From an uncultured Bacteroidales bacterium (GTDB taxonomy: Bacteria; Bacteroidota; Bacteroidia; Bacteroidales; FEN-979): a DNA stretch of 64,000 nucleotides. Under the pieces are notes generated by a model. The model worked only from the letters and a program-made list of their open reading frames with translations. It did not search any database and was not told where the DNA came from. Made by a program: the position numbers and the translations under genes. Location of the stretch: contig CAISRB010000028.1 in the NCBI GenBank assembly GCA_903887775.1, forward strand, positions 62,001 to 126,000, written 5' to 3'. This document shows positions 54,011 to 63,228 of the stretch, one piece after another (the first letter of the stretch is position 1; each line of letters opens with the position of its first letter).

Positions 54011-54175
54011 AACTAATCTGAAAAAAGAAAGAGAAACAGATTACAAAATGTAAGTTTTGTGCACATCGGGGGAGACCTTGATGCGGTTCAGAGAGCCCAC
54101 GGCTCAATAAAAAGATCCGTTAAACGGATAAAAGCAAGAATGCTTGAACGCCCCCCTGCGGGGCGTTCGTATTTT
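54011..54175 (+). ncRNA. Candidate small structured RNA with seven consecutive hairpins
   Basis: The 385-base gap between scoA and the Gfo/Idh/MocA gene has no coding frame worth calling. From 54014 it folds locally into: TAATCTG/CAGATTA (54014-54020 with 54037-54043, purine-rich loop of 16); CAAAA/TTTTG (54044-54048, 54055-54059); CATCGGGG-GAGA-CCTTGATG (54064-54083), with a GNRA tetraloop and two G-U pairs; GAGCC/GGCTC (54093-54105); ATCCGT/ACGGAT (54115-54129); AAGCA/TGCTT (54132-54145); and GAACGCCCC/GGGGCGTTC (54146-54168), which with the following TATTTTC can end the transcript. A promoter at 53973-54004 fits. I do not recognise it as SRP RNA, 6S, tmRNA or RNase P. Upstream, 53793-53972 holds only the scoAB promoter and a small AACAG/CTGTT hairpin. 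Confidence 0.55.
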
Positions 54176-54177
54176 CA

Positions 54178-55590
54178 TTACATCCTTACCTGTATGATCT
54201 GTTGGGTAGCACGGCTTTTCTCGGCGGCAAATCCCATCACATGACTTTCTATTGACTGGTCGATGGTTGAAGTCAGGTATTTAGGGTCCTGGTTTGAAAC
54301 TGAAAGTATGAAATCCCGCATCAGGCTCCAGTCCCCTCCTCCATGCCCGCTGTTTTTGAGCTGGTCGAGGTCTTCGGCTCTTGGGACGAGTTTCACCGAT
54401 TTGCCGGTGCGGAAATCGGTCAGGTTCAGTTCTTCCATATCTCCCACCATATCTCCCATCGCTCCCATTACCCTGGTTCTTCTGCCACCGTAAGAAGTAA
54501 ACGCTTCCATCGAGAAGTTTGCAGTAATATTGCCGTCGAACCTCATCGAAGTGATGTAATGGTCGGGCTGGTCATTATCCATATCGTAGACACATCGGCC
54601 GTAATTCGTGGTGCGGAGATATTCGATGACGGCAGCCTGCTGCTTGTCTTTATCATCGGGAAGGTCAAAAACATAAGTCCAGTCCCTGGATCCCCCGTAA
54701 ACCTTAAGGGCAGAGTAAGGGCATCCTGCCTCCGCTGCACAGCCGTCCATGCAACGACTGGTGCTTCCTGCCGGAGCGTTCTCTTTTCTGAACCATTTGA
54801 GGTCACCCATGGCTACAATGTCTTTACAGGGTTTGCCTATCATCCAGCGAAGGATATCCAGGTCATGGCAGGACTTGGCAAGGATTATAGGCGTGGTTTC
54901 CTTTGAATTATGCCAGTTGCCCCGAACATAGGAATGTGACATATGGATATGGTAAATGGGTTCCATATGCTGAAAACTGATCAGTTCACCTATCGCGCCA
55001 TCGGCAATAAGTTGTTTCATCTTGATGAAATAGGGTGTATAACGCAGAACGTGGCATATCGCGACTATCCTTCCCGTGTTCTTCACTTTGGCAAGTATGT
55101 CGCGGCATTCCTGTTCAGTCTGGGCCATTGGCTTTTCAAGCAACACATCATAACCCATCTCCAGAGCCGTCATACAAGGTACATAATGCAGGTTATCCGG
55201 CATCGTGATGATGACGGCATCGGCGAATTTTGGTCTTTTGAAAACATCCTCCCAGGTCTTAAACCTGTTTTCTTCAGGGATATGATGGATTTTGGTATAC
55301 CTTTCATTCCTGATAGGGATGGGTTCAGCAACGCCTATTATCCTGATCTGCCCGGGAAAATTAGCAGCGTAACCACCATAAACATTGCCCCTGTTCCCTG
55401 CGCCGCAGGTGATGGCCGTGATGGGTCTCCCCAGCGGATTGTCGATAGGCTTGAAAACCTCGTCAAGTCCGAGGGAATATTCAACTTTATTATCAGAGAC
55501 CTGGGAAAATCCCTGTACGCCGATGGCAGCGCCTCCGATCGTCAACCCGAGGGTCTTCAAAGCTTCACGGCGGGTAAGATTCTTTGACAT
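54178..55590 (-). CDS. Gfo/Idh/MocA-family oxidoreductase, exported
   Basis: 470 aa. N-terminus NLTRREALKTLGLTIGGAAIG is a twin-arginine-like export signal (RR at 7-8). Rossmann domain with CGAGNRGNVYGGYA; the EKPMA motif of the family (about 153-157); and catalytic-side HDLDILRWMIGKPC. Related proteins oxidise sugars or inositol, or act as GH109-type NAD-dependent glycosidases. A cysteine-containing segment (CMDGCAAEAGCPY) is an added feature of this subfamily. Divergent from the T9SS gene at 55685; substrate unknown. Confidence 0.85.
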   Translation of the reverse strand: MSKNLTRREALKTLGLTIGGAAIGVQGFSQVSDNKVEYSLGLDEVFKPIDNPLGRPITAITCGAGNRGNVYGGYAANFPGQIRIIGVAEPIPIRNERYTKIHHIPEENRFKTWEDVFKRPKFADAVIITMPDNLHYVPCMTALEMGYDVLLEKPMAQTEQECRDILAKVKNTGRIVAICHVLRYTPYFIKMKQLIADGAIGELISFQHMEPIYHIHMSHSYVRGNWHNSKETTPIILAKSCHDLDILRWMIGKPCKDIVAMGDLKWFRKENAPAGSTSRCMDGCAAEAGCPYSALKVYGGSRDWTYVFDLPDDKDKQQAAVIEYLRTTNYGRCVYDMDNDQPDHYITSMRFDGNITANFSMEAFTSYGGRRTRVMGAMGDMVGDMEELNLTDFRTGKSVKLVPRAEDLDQLKNSGHGGGDWSLMRDFILSVSNQDPKYLTSTIDQSIESHVMGFAAEKSRATQQIIQVRM

Positions 55591-55684
55591 AGCAGCAGTT
55601 TTTTGTACTGTAAAGATAAAAGTATTTTTTCAGGGTTCGGTGGGTCCTGTATTTTTTGTACTTTAACATTTTAAAACCATATTT

Positions 55685-57121
55685 ATGTGCCGGCGGATGA
55701 CATTATTACTGCTGTTTCTGCCTTTAGGCCTGTTCTCCCAGAACTGGAGGAATATCTGTTCGGCAGGAAAGACATTTTATGTTGATACAGCATTTTCGAT
55801 GGCCGCTTTCCGCCTGGACTCGGTGCAGGTACAAAGCAATGGCGATACCATATATTATTCATACCTCACCCTAAGGGGGGCAAATGCAGTTTGTCTCGAC
55901 AGTCTGTATGGCTCTGTTCTCGGCAATAAGGTGATAGGCAAAGCCGGCGGCCTTTTCTGTTTTTTCAACGCATCCGGCGATTCGCTCTGGATCAATACAA
56001 CAGCTGAATTGAATGATTCCTGGGAGTTCTTACATCCGCAGTCAGGAAATATAATTACAGCCAGGGTGATTGATATAAAGCCCGACACCATCATGGGGGT
56101 TATTGATTCGGTCAGGTTCATTTCGCTCAGGGATAATCATCAAACGGTCGACGCAGTGATCAAACTTTCAAAGCATTACGGATTAACACAAATCCCCGAT
56201 CTGTACTATGTTCCGGCAATCACAGGATATTTCACCCTGGCAGGCAAATCCGCAGCCGGGATAGGATTTCAGCAGTGTATGCGTGCTCAGGGAATCTACG
56301 ATTTTTCAGTCGGCGATGAATTCCATTATTATCACACAAAAGATATAGCATATCCACGTCATTTTGATACCACTGAAATCCGTAAAGTGCTTGCCGTATC
56401 CTGGTCTGCCGACTCAGGCAGTGTAATATACAAATTCAGACGCTGCATGCATGTTCAGCATGTATGGGAATACCCTGTCGACACGATTTACGCAGATACT
56501 GTTGACTGGAAGTACAACTTTTCTGCTACATGGAACAATACTTATCTGGTCAGCTTACCAGGGGAGAAAGACGGGGTTTGGGCTCATGACTTTATCTATC
56601 ATCAGTATAACCAGCGCAGCACTTCTTATTCCAGATATGGCCAATACTGGTATTATACTTCCGACAGCTGCTGGAAATCGGGAGGCGGAGGAGGGGTTTT
56701 GGTTGCTGGGAATAGTTATTTTGCACCAGGACTTGGCATGACCGGGCTGACATCGGAGGGTCATTCCACCGGGGAATGGCTGGAGCTGAAATACTACAGT
56801 AAAGGAAGTGAAAGCTGGGGCAGCCCGGTGGATGTAGAATGTGCAGGTACGGGGATTGAAGAGAACCTGCCAGGCTTGAATGTTCAGGTAAGCCCAAACC
56901 CTGCCGCTGACGGGTTTTCTGTTTCAATTCCCGGGATAAACGAGGGCGAAAGATTTACTTATTCCGTCAGGGATCTGCTTGGCCGCAGATTCCTCAGCGG
57001 CAGTTTTTCAGGCAGAAGCTGTTTTATAAACGGGTCAGGGATGCCTTCCGGACTTTATATCCTTATGCTTAACGACAGCAGGGGAAGATCGTTCCCGGCA
57101 GTGAAGGTCTTACTTAAATAG
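55685..57121 (+). CDS. T9SS-secreted protein of unknown function
   Basis: 478 aa. Signal peptide at about 1-19 (LLLLFLPLGLFSQ). Beta-rich middle with many Tyr/Trp/Asp residues and no recognised motif. The last 80 residues are a type A sorting domain (LNVQVSPNPAADGFSVSIP, YSVRDLLGRRF, MPSGLYILML). Expected on the surface or in the medium. The old yellow enzyme gene starts 5 bases after its stop, an odd pairing of secreted and cytoplasmic proteins. Confidence 0.8.
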   Translation: MCRRMTLLLLFLPLGLFSQNWRNICSAGKTFYVDTAFSMAAFRLDSVQVQSNGDTIYYSYLTLRGANAVCLDSLYGSVLGNKVIGKAGGLFCFFNASGDSLWINTTAELNDSWEFLHPQSGNIITARVIDIKPDTIMGVIDSVRFISLRDNHQTVDAVIKLSKHYGLTQIPDLYYVPAITGYFTLAGKSAAGIGFQQCMRAQGIYDFSVGDEFHYYHTKDIAYPRHFDTTEIRKVLAVSWSADSGSVIYKFRRCMHVQHVWEYPVDTIYADTVDWKYNFSATWNNTYLVSLPGEKDGVWAHDFIYHQYNQRSTSYSRYGQYWYYTSDSCWKSGGGGGVLVAGNSYFAPGLGMTGLTSEGHSTGEWLELKYYSKGSESWGSPVDVECAGTGIEENLPGLNVQVSPNPAADGFSVSIPGINEGERFTYSVRDLLGRRFLSGSFSGRSCFINGSGMPSGLYILMLNDSRGRSFPAVKVLLK

Positions 57122-57126
57122 TTTGT

Positions 57127-58194
57127 ATGAGTTTGCTTTTCAGTAAAATCAATATCAGGGGAATTGAAATAAAGAACCGTATCATCGTTTCTCCCATGTG
57201 CCAGTATTCTGCCACTGACGGGTTTGCCAACGAATGGCACCTGGTGCACCTGGGCAGCAGGGCAGTGGGAGGCGCAGGAATTATCATAGCCGAAGCAACA
57301 GCTGTTTGTCCCGAAGGCAGGATCTCGATCAATGATCTTGGCCTGTGGAAGGACGATCATATTCCCTGCCTGAAGACCATCACAGCTTTTATCCGGAGCC
57401 AGGGATCTGTACCCGGTGTTCAGCTTGGGCATGCAGGGCGAAAGGCAAGCCATGCGGCCCCCTGGATGGGGGAACGCCTGCTTGGCCCGGAAGAAGGAGG
57501 CTGGCAAACCTATGCACCCAGCGCCCTTGCCTTTACAGCAGATAATGCCATGCCTTTGGCACTTACGGCTGAAGGCATCGTGAAGGTGAAAAACGACTTC
57601 ATCACGGCAGCAAAAAGGGCAGTACAGGCCGGGTACCAGGTTTTGGAGTTACATGCTGCACATGGTTATCTCCTGCACCAGTTTCTTTCACCGGCAAGTA
57701 ATCACAGGCCAGACGAGTATGGAGGATCTTTCGAAAACCGCATACGTTTGCTCCTCGAAATCGTAGCAGGGGTAAGGCAGAATATTCCGGAAAGCTGTCT
57801 GTTATTTGTGCGTATCTCTGCAACAGATTGGGTTGACGGAGGGTGGAGCCTCGAGGAATCCGTTGCCCTTGCAAAGATCCTGAAAGAGCTTGGAGTCGAT
57901 CTTATAGATTGTTCGAGCGGAGGTAATGTCGCAGGGGTGAAAATCACCCTGGAACCCGGCTACCAGGTGAGGTTTGCCGAAACCATAAAGAAAGAAAGCG
58001 GTATACTCACCGGGGCGGTTGGACTTATCACCACGGCAGCCCTGGCAGAAGAAATTCTGGCAAACGGCAGGGCCGACATGATCCTTATGGGCCGGGAATT
58101 CCTGCGCGATCCCTATTTTGCAATGCATGCGGCATCAGAGTTGGGCGCTGAGCATGCATGGCCAAACCAGTACCTGAGGGCAAAAAAGAAGTAG
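57127..58194 (+). CDS. namA: NADPH dehydrogenase of the old yellow enzyme family (YqjM type)
   Basis: 355 aa, FMN enzyme reducing the C=C bond of alpha,beta-unsaturated carbonyls and nitro compounds. It has the YqjM-type redox Cys25 in SPMCQYS, substrate-binding His176 and His179 in ELHAAHGYLLHQF, HAGRKAS and the FMN phosphate-binding end (GLITTAALAEEIL, DMILMGREFLRDPYFA). Normal length. Role probably detoxification. Confidence 0.93.
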   Translation: MSLLFSKINIRGIEIKNRIIVSPMCQYSATDGFANEWHLVHLGSRAVGGAGIIIAEATAVCPEGRISINDLGLWKDDHIPCLKTITAFIRSQGSVPGVQLGHAGRKASHAAPWMGERLLGPEEGGWQTYAPSALAFTADNAMPLALTAEGIVKVKNDFITAAKRAVQAGYQVLELHAAHGYLLHQFLSPASNHRPDEYGGSFENRIRLLLEIVAGVRQNIPESCLLFVRISATDWVDGGWSLEESVALAKILKELGVDLIDCSSGGNVAGVKITLEPGYQVRFAETIKKESGILTGAVGLITTAALAEEILANGRADMILMGREFLRDPYFAMHAASELGAEHAWPNQYLRAKKK

Positions 58195-58276
58195 CTTACG
58201 CTCGCAACTTCACACCGTCGCTAAGGGGTTGATTTATGTTGGTAAATTTTATAAATTGCGCTATAAAATCTCCATT

Positions 58277-59083
58277 ATGCAAAGATTTACTGTTTACTCC
58301 TGCATTCTGATCACCTCCCTGATCCTGGTTTCAGCCTGCAAAAAGAGCGACAATATCACTTATATCCCTGCCGGTCCTGATATGGCAGCTCTGAAAAAAC
58401 AATATAACCTGGCGGTGATGGATGCAAAGTATGCCGAACCCTGGGAGATATACAGGAGCCTGATCGCGATCAATTATTATGCCGACAGCAGTGCCGGCCA
58501 GGGAAATCTTGTATGGTCGATGGATTCAGTGGGAAAGCCGCGCCTGCTGGTGATTTCCTGGATGAAGCAATCCTCGACTACATTCTGGCCTGTTGGAAAA
58601 ACCATTAAAACCAGTAATGTTTTAGCATATATGTCATGGATCACGAGCTGCCCCGAGATGCTTGATTTTTTGAAGAAGAATCCATTCACCGACAGTTCGG
58701 CCCTGCACCTTAGGATTGCACAGGTCCTGGGAATGCCTCCCGACACTAAGAATAATTTCTTTGTCGAATACTGGGTTTACCCCGAAAACCTGTTCCGTCC
58801 CACACCTGACCCTGAAATAACCGACCACGAAGCAGAACTTTATTTCCCTTCCTGGGTAAGCCAGTCTTACCGCGACTGGTTCAATAACGAGATCAAAAAC
58901 AAATACGATACCACTACAACTTCAGCTTTTCCATGGACAAGGTTAGGTTATACCTATGACTGGGCTACCCCCCTGCATCCAATCGGGTTTAGCGAATTCG
59001 TTGTCGATACCTCATCCACGGTGACTATAAAAGCTGTGTATTCTTCCTGGCAGTATTACCAGCTGAGCCTGACGAAGAAGTAG
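58277..59083 (+). CDS. Lipoprotein of unknown function
   Basis: 268 aa from ATG 58277, giving a lipoprotein signal (MQRFTVYSCILITSLILVSAC; lipobox VSAC). The upstream extension to 58229 is not signal-like. Conserved-looking C-terminus: WTRLGYTYDWATPLHPIGFSEFVV, a pattern I associate with uncharacterised Bacteroidota lipoproteins. The stop codon is the first unit of the heptad repeat array. Confidence 0.7.
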   Translation: MQRFTVYSCILITSLILVSACKKSDNITYIPAGPDMAALKKQYNLAVMDAKYAEPWEIYRSLIAINYYADSSAGQGNLVWSMDSVGKPRLLVISWMKQSSTTFWPVGKTIKTSNVLAYMSWITSCPEMLDFLKKNPFTDSSALHLRIAQVLGMPPDTKNNFFVEYWVYPENLFRPTPDPEITDHEAELYFPSWVSQSYRDWFNNEIKNKYDTTTTSAFPWTRLGYTYDWATPLHPIGFSEFVVDTSSTVTIKAVYSSWQYYQLSLTKK

Positions 59084-59229
59084 CGAAAGGCGAAAGGCGA
59101 AAAGCGAAAGGCGAAAAGCGAAAGGCGAAAGGCGAAAGGCGAAAAGCGAAAGGCGAAAGGCGAAAAGCGAAAAGCGAAAGGCGAAAGGCGAAAGGCGAAA
59201 AGCGAAAGGCGAAAGGCGAAAAGCGAAAT
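59083..59229. repeat. Array of 21 heptamers GCGAAAR
   Basis: Twenty-one uninterrupted 7-base units, each GCGAAAG, GCGAAAA or (last) GCGAAAT, with no spacers. It begins on the G of the TAG stop of the lipoprotein and ends before a short ATCGTAAATC-type filler and the stop of the convergent gene. It creates artificial open frames on the minus strand coding FAFRLSP repeats. Confidence 0.95.
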
Positions 59230-59260
59230 CGTAAATCGTCAATAGTCAATCGTAAATCCC

Positions 59261-60997
59261 TTATGATCTTCCCAGTGCTTCCTCTTCCTCGGCTCCCTCG
59301 ACGTCATACCAGTGATAGAGTCCTTCCATCAGGCGTTTCTGTTTTTCTTCAGGGCTGAGACGTTCGTATGCTTCACGGGCTTCATGGGCTTTACGCCGTT
59401 TTTCTTCCTCGATAGCCCAGATATTGGTCGTGTATTTATCTTCAACGCAATTCTGAAGGAATTCACGTGCTACCGTCGGGAAAAGTTCGAGCAACAGTTC
59501 ATCCTTTTCATTTTCCGCCAGGTGCAATCCGCCGTAATCCTCAAAAATTGTATTTTCCTGTTTTTTATAATTCCTTGTATCGTATGGTGTCTCTTCACGA
59601 ACCCCGGTAAGCAGTTCCCTGAAGTCAGGGTCTACGGGAATGGGCGTCCTGCCATAAAGACCCTTGACCAGGTTGACAAACTGTATTGATTTAGTCGTAA
59701 AAAAAGCCTGTCCTTTGTTTTCATCGATTACGCAATTGACAGCCTGAACGCCAACGATCTGGGATGTTGGAGTAACCAATGGGGGGCAGCCCGATTTGAT
59801 TCGCACCAGGGGAACCAGCTCGAGAACCCGGGGAAGAAGGTGGTCGAGTTTCAGCTGCTTCAGCTGGGCCAGCATATTGGTGTACATCCCTCCGGGGATC
59901 TCGGCTCTTTTAACTTCCTCATCGGGTTCGGGGAAACCGAATTGCTTTTCTATTTCCTGGCACACCTGAAGGAGTTCAGGCTCCTTGTCGTGTTTGGCCA
60001 GGTAAATGGCCTGCACAAACAGGCGGTTTTCCTCTTTTGACAGTTTGTAGTTTGTAATGTCGAATTCTCTCGGGAAGGAGGTTGTGTCAAATTCTTTCAA
60101 CTCGGCCCTGATCTCTTTGAGTTCATTGTCGATCTTTTTAACAGCCTGCCTGTTGACACCGGTATCTATCCCGAGTTTATCGCAGAAAACCTGGATCAGT
60201 TCAAAAGCAGGAGCAGCCGGTCCGCCGGCGAAATGCCAGATACTGGTATCCACGACATCCACCCCGTTGACAATAGCCATAAGCACCGAAGCAAGCCCGT
60301 AACCAGGAGTACAATGGGTGTGAAAATCTATTGGGACGCGTAGTTCGGCTTTCATCCTCCGGATCAGTTCACCGGATTGTAATGGAGTTATCAGCCCAGC
60401 CATGTCTTTGATACTGATCATATTAGCACCAAGGGCCTCAAGCTGCCTGGCTTTCTCCATAAAATAATCTATCGTAAAAATGTCATGCGGTAATGCCTTA
60501 AGGTGGATGAGCGACCTTAATCTCTGTCTTGTGCTGAACTTGGGATCTACCGTGAAACTTATCGCGCAATCGGCCATGCCACCGCTTTCTTTCACATATT
60601 TTATGGTCGATTTCATATTATCGACATCATTCAGGGCATCGAAGATCCTCATGATCCCTATGCCCGATTTAACCGCATTCCGGTTAAACCCTTCAATTAC
60701 TTCGTCGGGATATGGGTTATAGCCGAAAAGATTACGGCCTCTTGAAAGGGCAGTGAGTTTCGATACATCGCCAATGGATTCCCTGATTTTTTCAAGCCTC
60801 GTCCAGGGGTTTTCGTGAAGGTAACGCATAATGCTGTCGGGGACAGCTCCACCCCAGACTTCCATAGCATAAAAGCCGGCGTCTTTATAAAAGGGGAGCA
60901 CACGGTCAACCTGCTCCTGGGTCATTCGGGTTGCAAAAAGGGACTGTTGTCCGTCACGGAGGGTAAGATCCCTTATCAGTAGTTTTCGGCGAGACAT
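59261..60997 (-). CDS. Biotin-dependent carboxyltransferase, oxaloacetate decarboxylase alpha/transcarboxylase 5S type
   Basis: 578 aa. Moves carboxyl between carboxybiotin and pyruvate/oxaloacetate. DRE-TIM start LLIRDLTLRDGQQSLFATRM; IRIFDALND-like block GIMRIFDALND; conserved metal/carboxylysine region MISIKDMAGLITP; DFHTHCTPGYGLASVLMAI with the HxH metal ligands; conserved C-terminal carboxylase domain with PGGMYTNMLAQLKQL. No biotinyl domain at the C-terminus, which is instead an Arg/Glu-rich helix (EEKRRKAHEAREAYERLS), so it must use a separate carrier, probably the one at 63229. Divergent from mmdA, 195 bases away. Confidence 0.9.
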   Translation of the reverse strand: MSRRKLLIRDLTLRDGQQSLFATRMTQEQVDRVLPFYKDAGFYAMEVWGGAVPDSIMRYLHENPWTRLEKIRESIGDVSKLTALSRGRNLFGYNPYPDEVIEGFNRNAVKSGIGIMRIFDALNDVDNMKSTIKYVKESGGMADCAISFTVDPKFSTRQRLRSLIHLKALPHDIFTIDYFMEKARQLEALGANMISIKDMAGLITPLQSGELIRRMKAELRVPIDFHTHCTPGYGLASVLMAIVNGVDVVDTSIWHFAGGPAAPAFELIQVFCDKLGIDTGVNRQAVKKIDNELKEIRAELKEFDTTSFPREFDITNYKLSKEENRLFVQAIYLAKHDKEPELLQVCQEIEKQFGFPEPDEEVKRAEIPGGMYTNMLAQLKQLKLDHLLPRVLELVPLVRIKSGCPPLVTPTSQIVGVQAVNCVIDENKGQAFFTTKSIQFVNLVKGLYGRTPIPVDPDFRELLTGVREETPYDTRNYKKQENTIFEDYGGLHLAENEKDELLLELFPTVAREFLQNCVEDKYTTNIWAIEEEKRRKAHEAREAYERLSPEEKQKRLMEGLYHWYDVEGAEEEEALGRS

Positions 60998-61039
60998 GTT
61001 CAGAGGTTGTTAAGATTATTGTTAATAAAATAACAAATG

Positions 61040-61047
61040 CAAAGTTA
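61040..61047 (-). promoter_or_regulatory. -7 box of the 5S/OadA-like gene
   Basis: TAACTTTG on the minus strand (61047-61040), 42 bases before ATG 60997. The 195-base divergent gap holds no other strong signal; toward the plus strand the best box is TAGTATTG at 61162-61169 (7 of 8). Confidence 0.45.
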
Positions 61048-61192
61048 CAGATTTAAATAATTGGTCTTTTTATCTTTAAACAAAAAGAAGGGAATATTTT
61101 TTTTGCTTTTTAAGTACTCACCTGTACAAAGAAACGAAATTTCCCTTAACTTGCAGGCTTTTAGTATTGTTAATTTATTCACACTGTTAATT

Positions 61193-62749
61193 ATGAAACA
61201 AAATCAGATCGAAGAGCTGCTCAACAAGCGTGAGGAAGCCAGGAAAGGGGGAGGTGAAGACCGTATAAAATCCCAGCATAAGAAAGGCAAATTCACTGCC
61301 AGGGAAAGGATTGAAAAAGTCCTTGATGAAGGCAGTTTTGAGGAGTACGATATGTTTGTGACACATCGCTGTACTGATTTCGGACTTGAAAATGAGCATT
61401 ACATGGGTGATGGTGTTGTAACCGGCCGTGGTACAATTGACGGCAGGGTAGTGTTCGTATTTGCCCAGGATTTCACGGTATTCGGGGGTTCTCTTTCAGA
61501 GACATTTGCCCGTAAGATTTGTAAGATCATGGACCAGGCCGTGAAAGTCGGGGCGCCGGTGATCGGCATCAACGACAGCGGCGGGGCGCGTATCCAGGAA
61601 GGGGTGAACAGCCTTGCAGGCTATGCGGAAATTTTCATGCGTAACATAGCTGCTTCGGGAGTCGTCCCCCAGATCTCGGCCATTTTCGGTCCGTGTGCAG
61701 GAGGGGCCGTCTACTCCCCTGCCCTTACAGATTTTGTGATTATGAGCGAGAAAACCAGCTATATGTTCGTCACCGGGCCAAAGGTGACTAAGACTGTGAC
61801 GGGAGAAGATATTACCACCGAGGATCTTGGCGGTGCGACAGTCCATTCGACAAAGTCGGGTGTGGCTCATTTTCGCGTTGTGAATGAAGACGAAGGACTG
61901 CTGATGATACGGAAGCTGCTCTCCTACCTTCCCCAGAACAACCTTGAAGATGCTCCCCAGACCGAATGCCTTGACCCCATTGACCGCATTGAGGACGCCC
62001 TCAACGAGATCATCCCTGCAAACCCGAACCAGCCTTATGATGTAAAGGATGTGATTTACCTGGTGGTCGATGATCATGAGTTCATGGAGGTCCATCAGCA
62101 TTATGCAAAAAATATAGTTGTAGGTTTTGCCAGGTTCAACGGTATTTCCTGCGGTATTGTCGCCAACCAGCCCAACTACCTGGCCGGCGTCCTGGATATC
62201 GAAGCTTCACGCAAAGCCGCAAGGTTTGTGAGATTCTGCGATGCTTTCAACATCCCTATTATTACACTGGTCGACGTACCCGGTTTCCTCCCCGGAAGCC
62301 TGCAGGAATACGGAGGTATTATTATCCACGGGGCCAAACTTCTGTTTGCCTACGGTGAAGCCACTGTCCCAAAGATCACCATCACACTGAGGAAATCATA
62401 CGGGGGAGCCCATGATGTGATGGGCTGCAAACAGCTTCGTGCCGATATCAATTATGCCTGGCCAAGCGCCGAGATCGCCGTTATGGGCCCTAAAGGCGCC
62501 ATTGAGATCCTGGAAGGCAAAAAAATCAGCGAGATCCAGGATCCCCGCGAGAAAGTCAAATACCTGAACGAAAAAGAGCTCGAATACAAGAACAAATTTG
62601 CAAATCCATACGATGCAGCCCGTTACGGTTTCATCGACGATGTGATCGAACCCAGGAACACAAGGTTCAGGATCATTCGTGCATTGCAGACACTGCAAAC
62701 GAAGAAAGACTCTCTTCCCCCTAAAAAGCACAGCAATATTCCCCTGTAA
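61193..62749 (+). CDS. mmdA: Methylmalonyl-CoA decarboxylase alpha / propionyl-CoA carboxylase beta-type carboxyltransferase
   Basis: 518 aa from ATG 61193; an upstream extension (to 61061) has no signal or homology. It carries carboxyl between (2S)-methylmalonyl-CoA and biotin. Carboxyltransferase signature blocks: [55 protein letters not shown], and in the C-domain [28 protein letters not shown] and YGGAHDVMG. Same family as the transcarboxylase 12S subunit. The downstream genes for a membrane subunit, carrier and pump favour methylmalonyl-CoA decarboxylase. Confidence 0.93.
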   Translation: MKQNQIEELLNKREEARKGGGEDRIKSQHKKGKFTARERIEKVLDEGSFEEYDMFVTHRCTDFGLENEHYMGDGVVTGRGTIDGRVVFVFAQDFTVFGGSLSETFARKICKIMDQAVKVGAPVIGINDSGGARIQEGVNSLAGYAEIFMRNIAASGVVPQISAIFGPCAGGAVYSPALTDFVIMSEKTSYMFVTGPKVTKTVTGEDITTEDLGGATVHSTKSGVAHFRVVNEDEGLLMIRKLLSYLPQNNLEDAPQTECLDPIDRIEDALNEIIPANPNQPYDVKDVIYLVVDDHEFMEVHQHYAKNIVVGFARFNGISCGIVANQPNYLAGVLDIEASRKAARFVRFCDAFNIPIITLVDVPGFLPGSLQEYGGIIIHGAKLLFAYGEATVPKITITLRKSYGGAHDVMGCKQLRADINYAWPSAEIAVMGPKGAIEILEGKKISEIQDPREKVKYLNEKELEYKNKFANPYDAARYGFIDDVIEPRNTRFRIIRALQTLQTKKDSLPPKKHSNIPL

Positions 62750-62763
62750 TCATCACATAGCAT

Positions 62764-63135
62764 ATGAGAACCCTGTCTATAGTATTCGATCCAAGCCTGA
62801 TTGGCAGCCAGACCCTGATCCTCAGCATTCTTGGGTATTGCATTGTACTTCTCACCCTCTCGGCGATGGCTTATTTTATGGTACGCTTTCATTCCTTTCG
62901 CGATTATATGAGGACTAAGAAACTGAAGAAAGAAACCACCCAGGCCAAGGCAGCTCCTGTAAAAGTGGTTATGACAGGAGAGGAAAATGCAGCCATTGCA
63001 GCAGCCCTTTATCTTTTCTTTTCGGAGCTGCATGACCAGGAAAAATATGTAATGACCATCAAGAAAGTATCACGCACCTACTCACCCTGGAGTTCGAAGT
63101 TTTACAACATCTGGAACAACATGAAATACTGGTAA
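62764..63135 (+). CDS. OadG-family small subunit of a sodium-pumping decarboxylase
   Basis: 123 aa. One transmembrane helix (about 20-40, LSILGYCIVLLTLSAMAYFM) followed by a basic linker (TKKLKKETTQAKAAPVKV) and a conserved C-terminal part (EENAAIAAALYLFFSELHDQEKYVMTI..., SPWSSKFYN) that binds the carboxyltransferase. Named delta in methylmalonyl-CoA decarboxylase and gamma in oxaloacetate decarboxylase. 14 bases after mmdA. Confidence 0.88.
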   Translation: MRTLSIVFDPSLIGSQTLILSILGYCIVLLTLSAMAYFMVRFHSFRDYMRTKKLKKETTQAKAAPVKVVMTGEENAAIAAALYLFFSELHDQEKYVMTIKKVSRTYSPWSSKFYNIWNNMKYW

Positions 63136-63140
63136 TTATT

Positions 63141-63205
63141 AAGTAGCGAGGTAGCGAGAAGTGAGGTAGCGAAAAGAGAGGTAGCGAGAAGCGAGGTAGC
63201 GAATA
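63141..63205. repeat. 15-base tandem repeat GNGAGGTAGCGARAA, four units
   Basis: Units start at 63146, 63161, 63176 and 63191 and share GAGGTAGCGA. It follows the OadG-like stop and fills most of the 93-base gap before the biotin carrier gene. It shares the TAGCGA core with the arrays at 4030 and 59083. Confidence 0.85.
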
Positions 63206-63228
63206 TCAGAGTAAATATAATTTGAAGT

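Noticed and set aside
54081-54110. tRNA-like GGTTCA segment
   Set aside because: No acceptor stem or anticodon arm can be formed around it; no tRNA was found in the window.
54059-54244. GTG-started 61-codon frame over the structured RNA
   Set aside because: It runs through several hairpins and into the antisense of the Gfo/Idh/MocA gene; composition is not protein-like.
59083-59229. Possible CRISPR array
   Set aside because: The 7-base units are contiguous with no spacers and no cas genes are nearby.
59012-59249. Two open frames on the minus strand rich in FAFRLSP repeats
   Set aside because: They are translations of the GCGAAAR heptamer array; no start context, no homology, and the length follows the array.
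61061-61192. 44-residue N-terminal extension of MmdA
   Set aside because: Not conserved-looking and begins inside the divergent promoter region; family members start at the [10 protein letters not shown] position.
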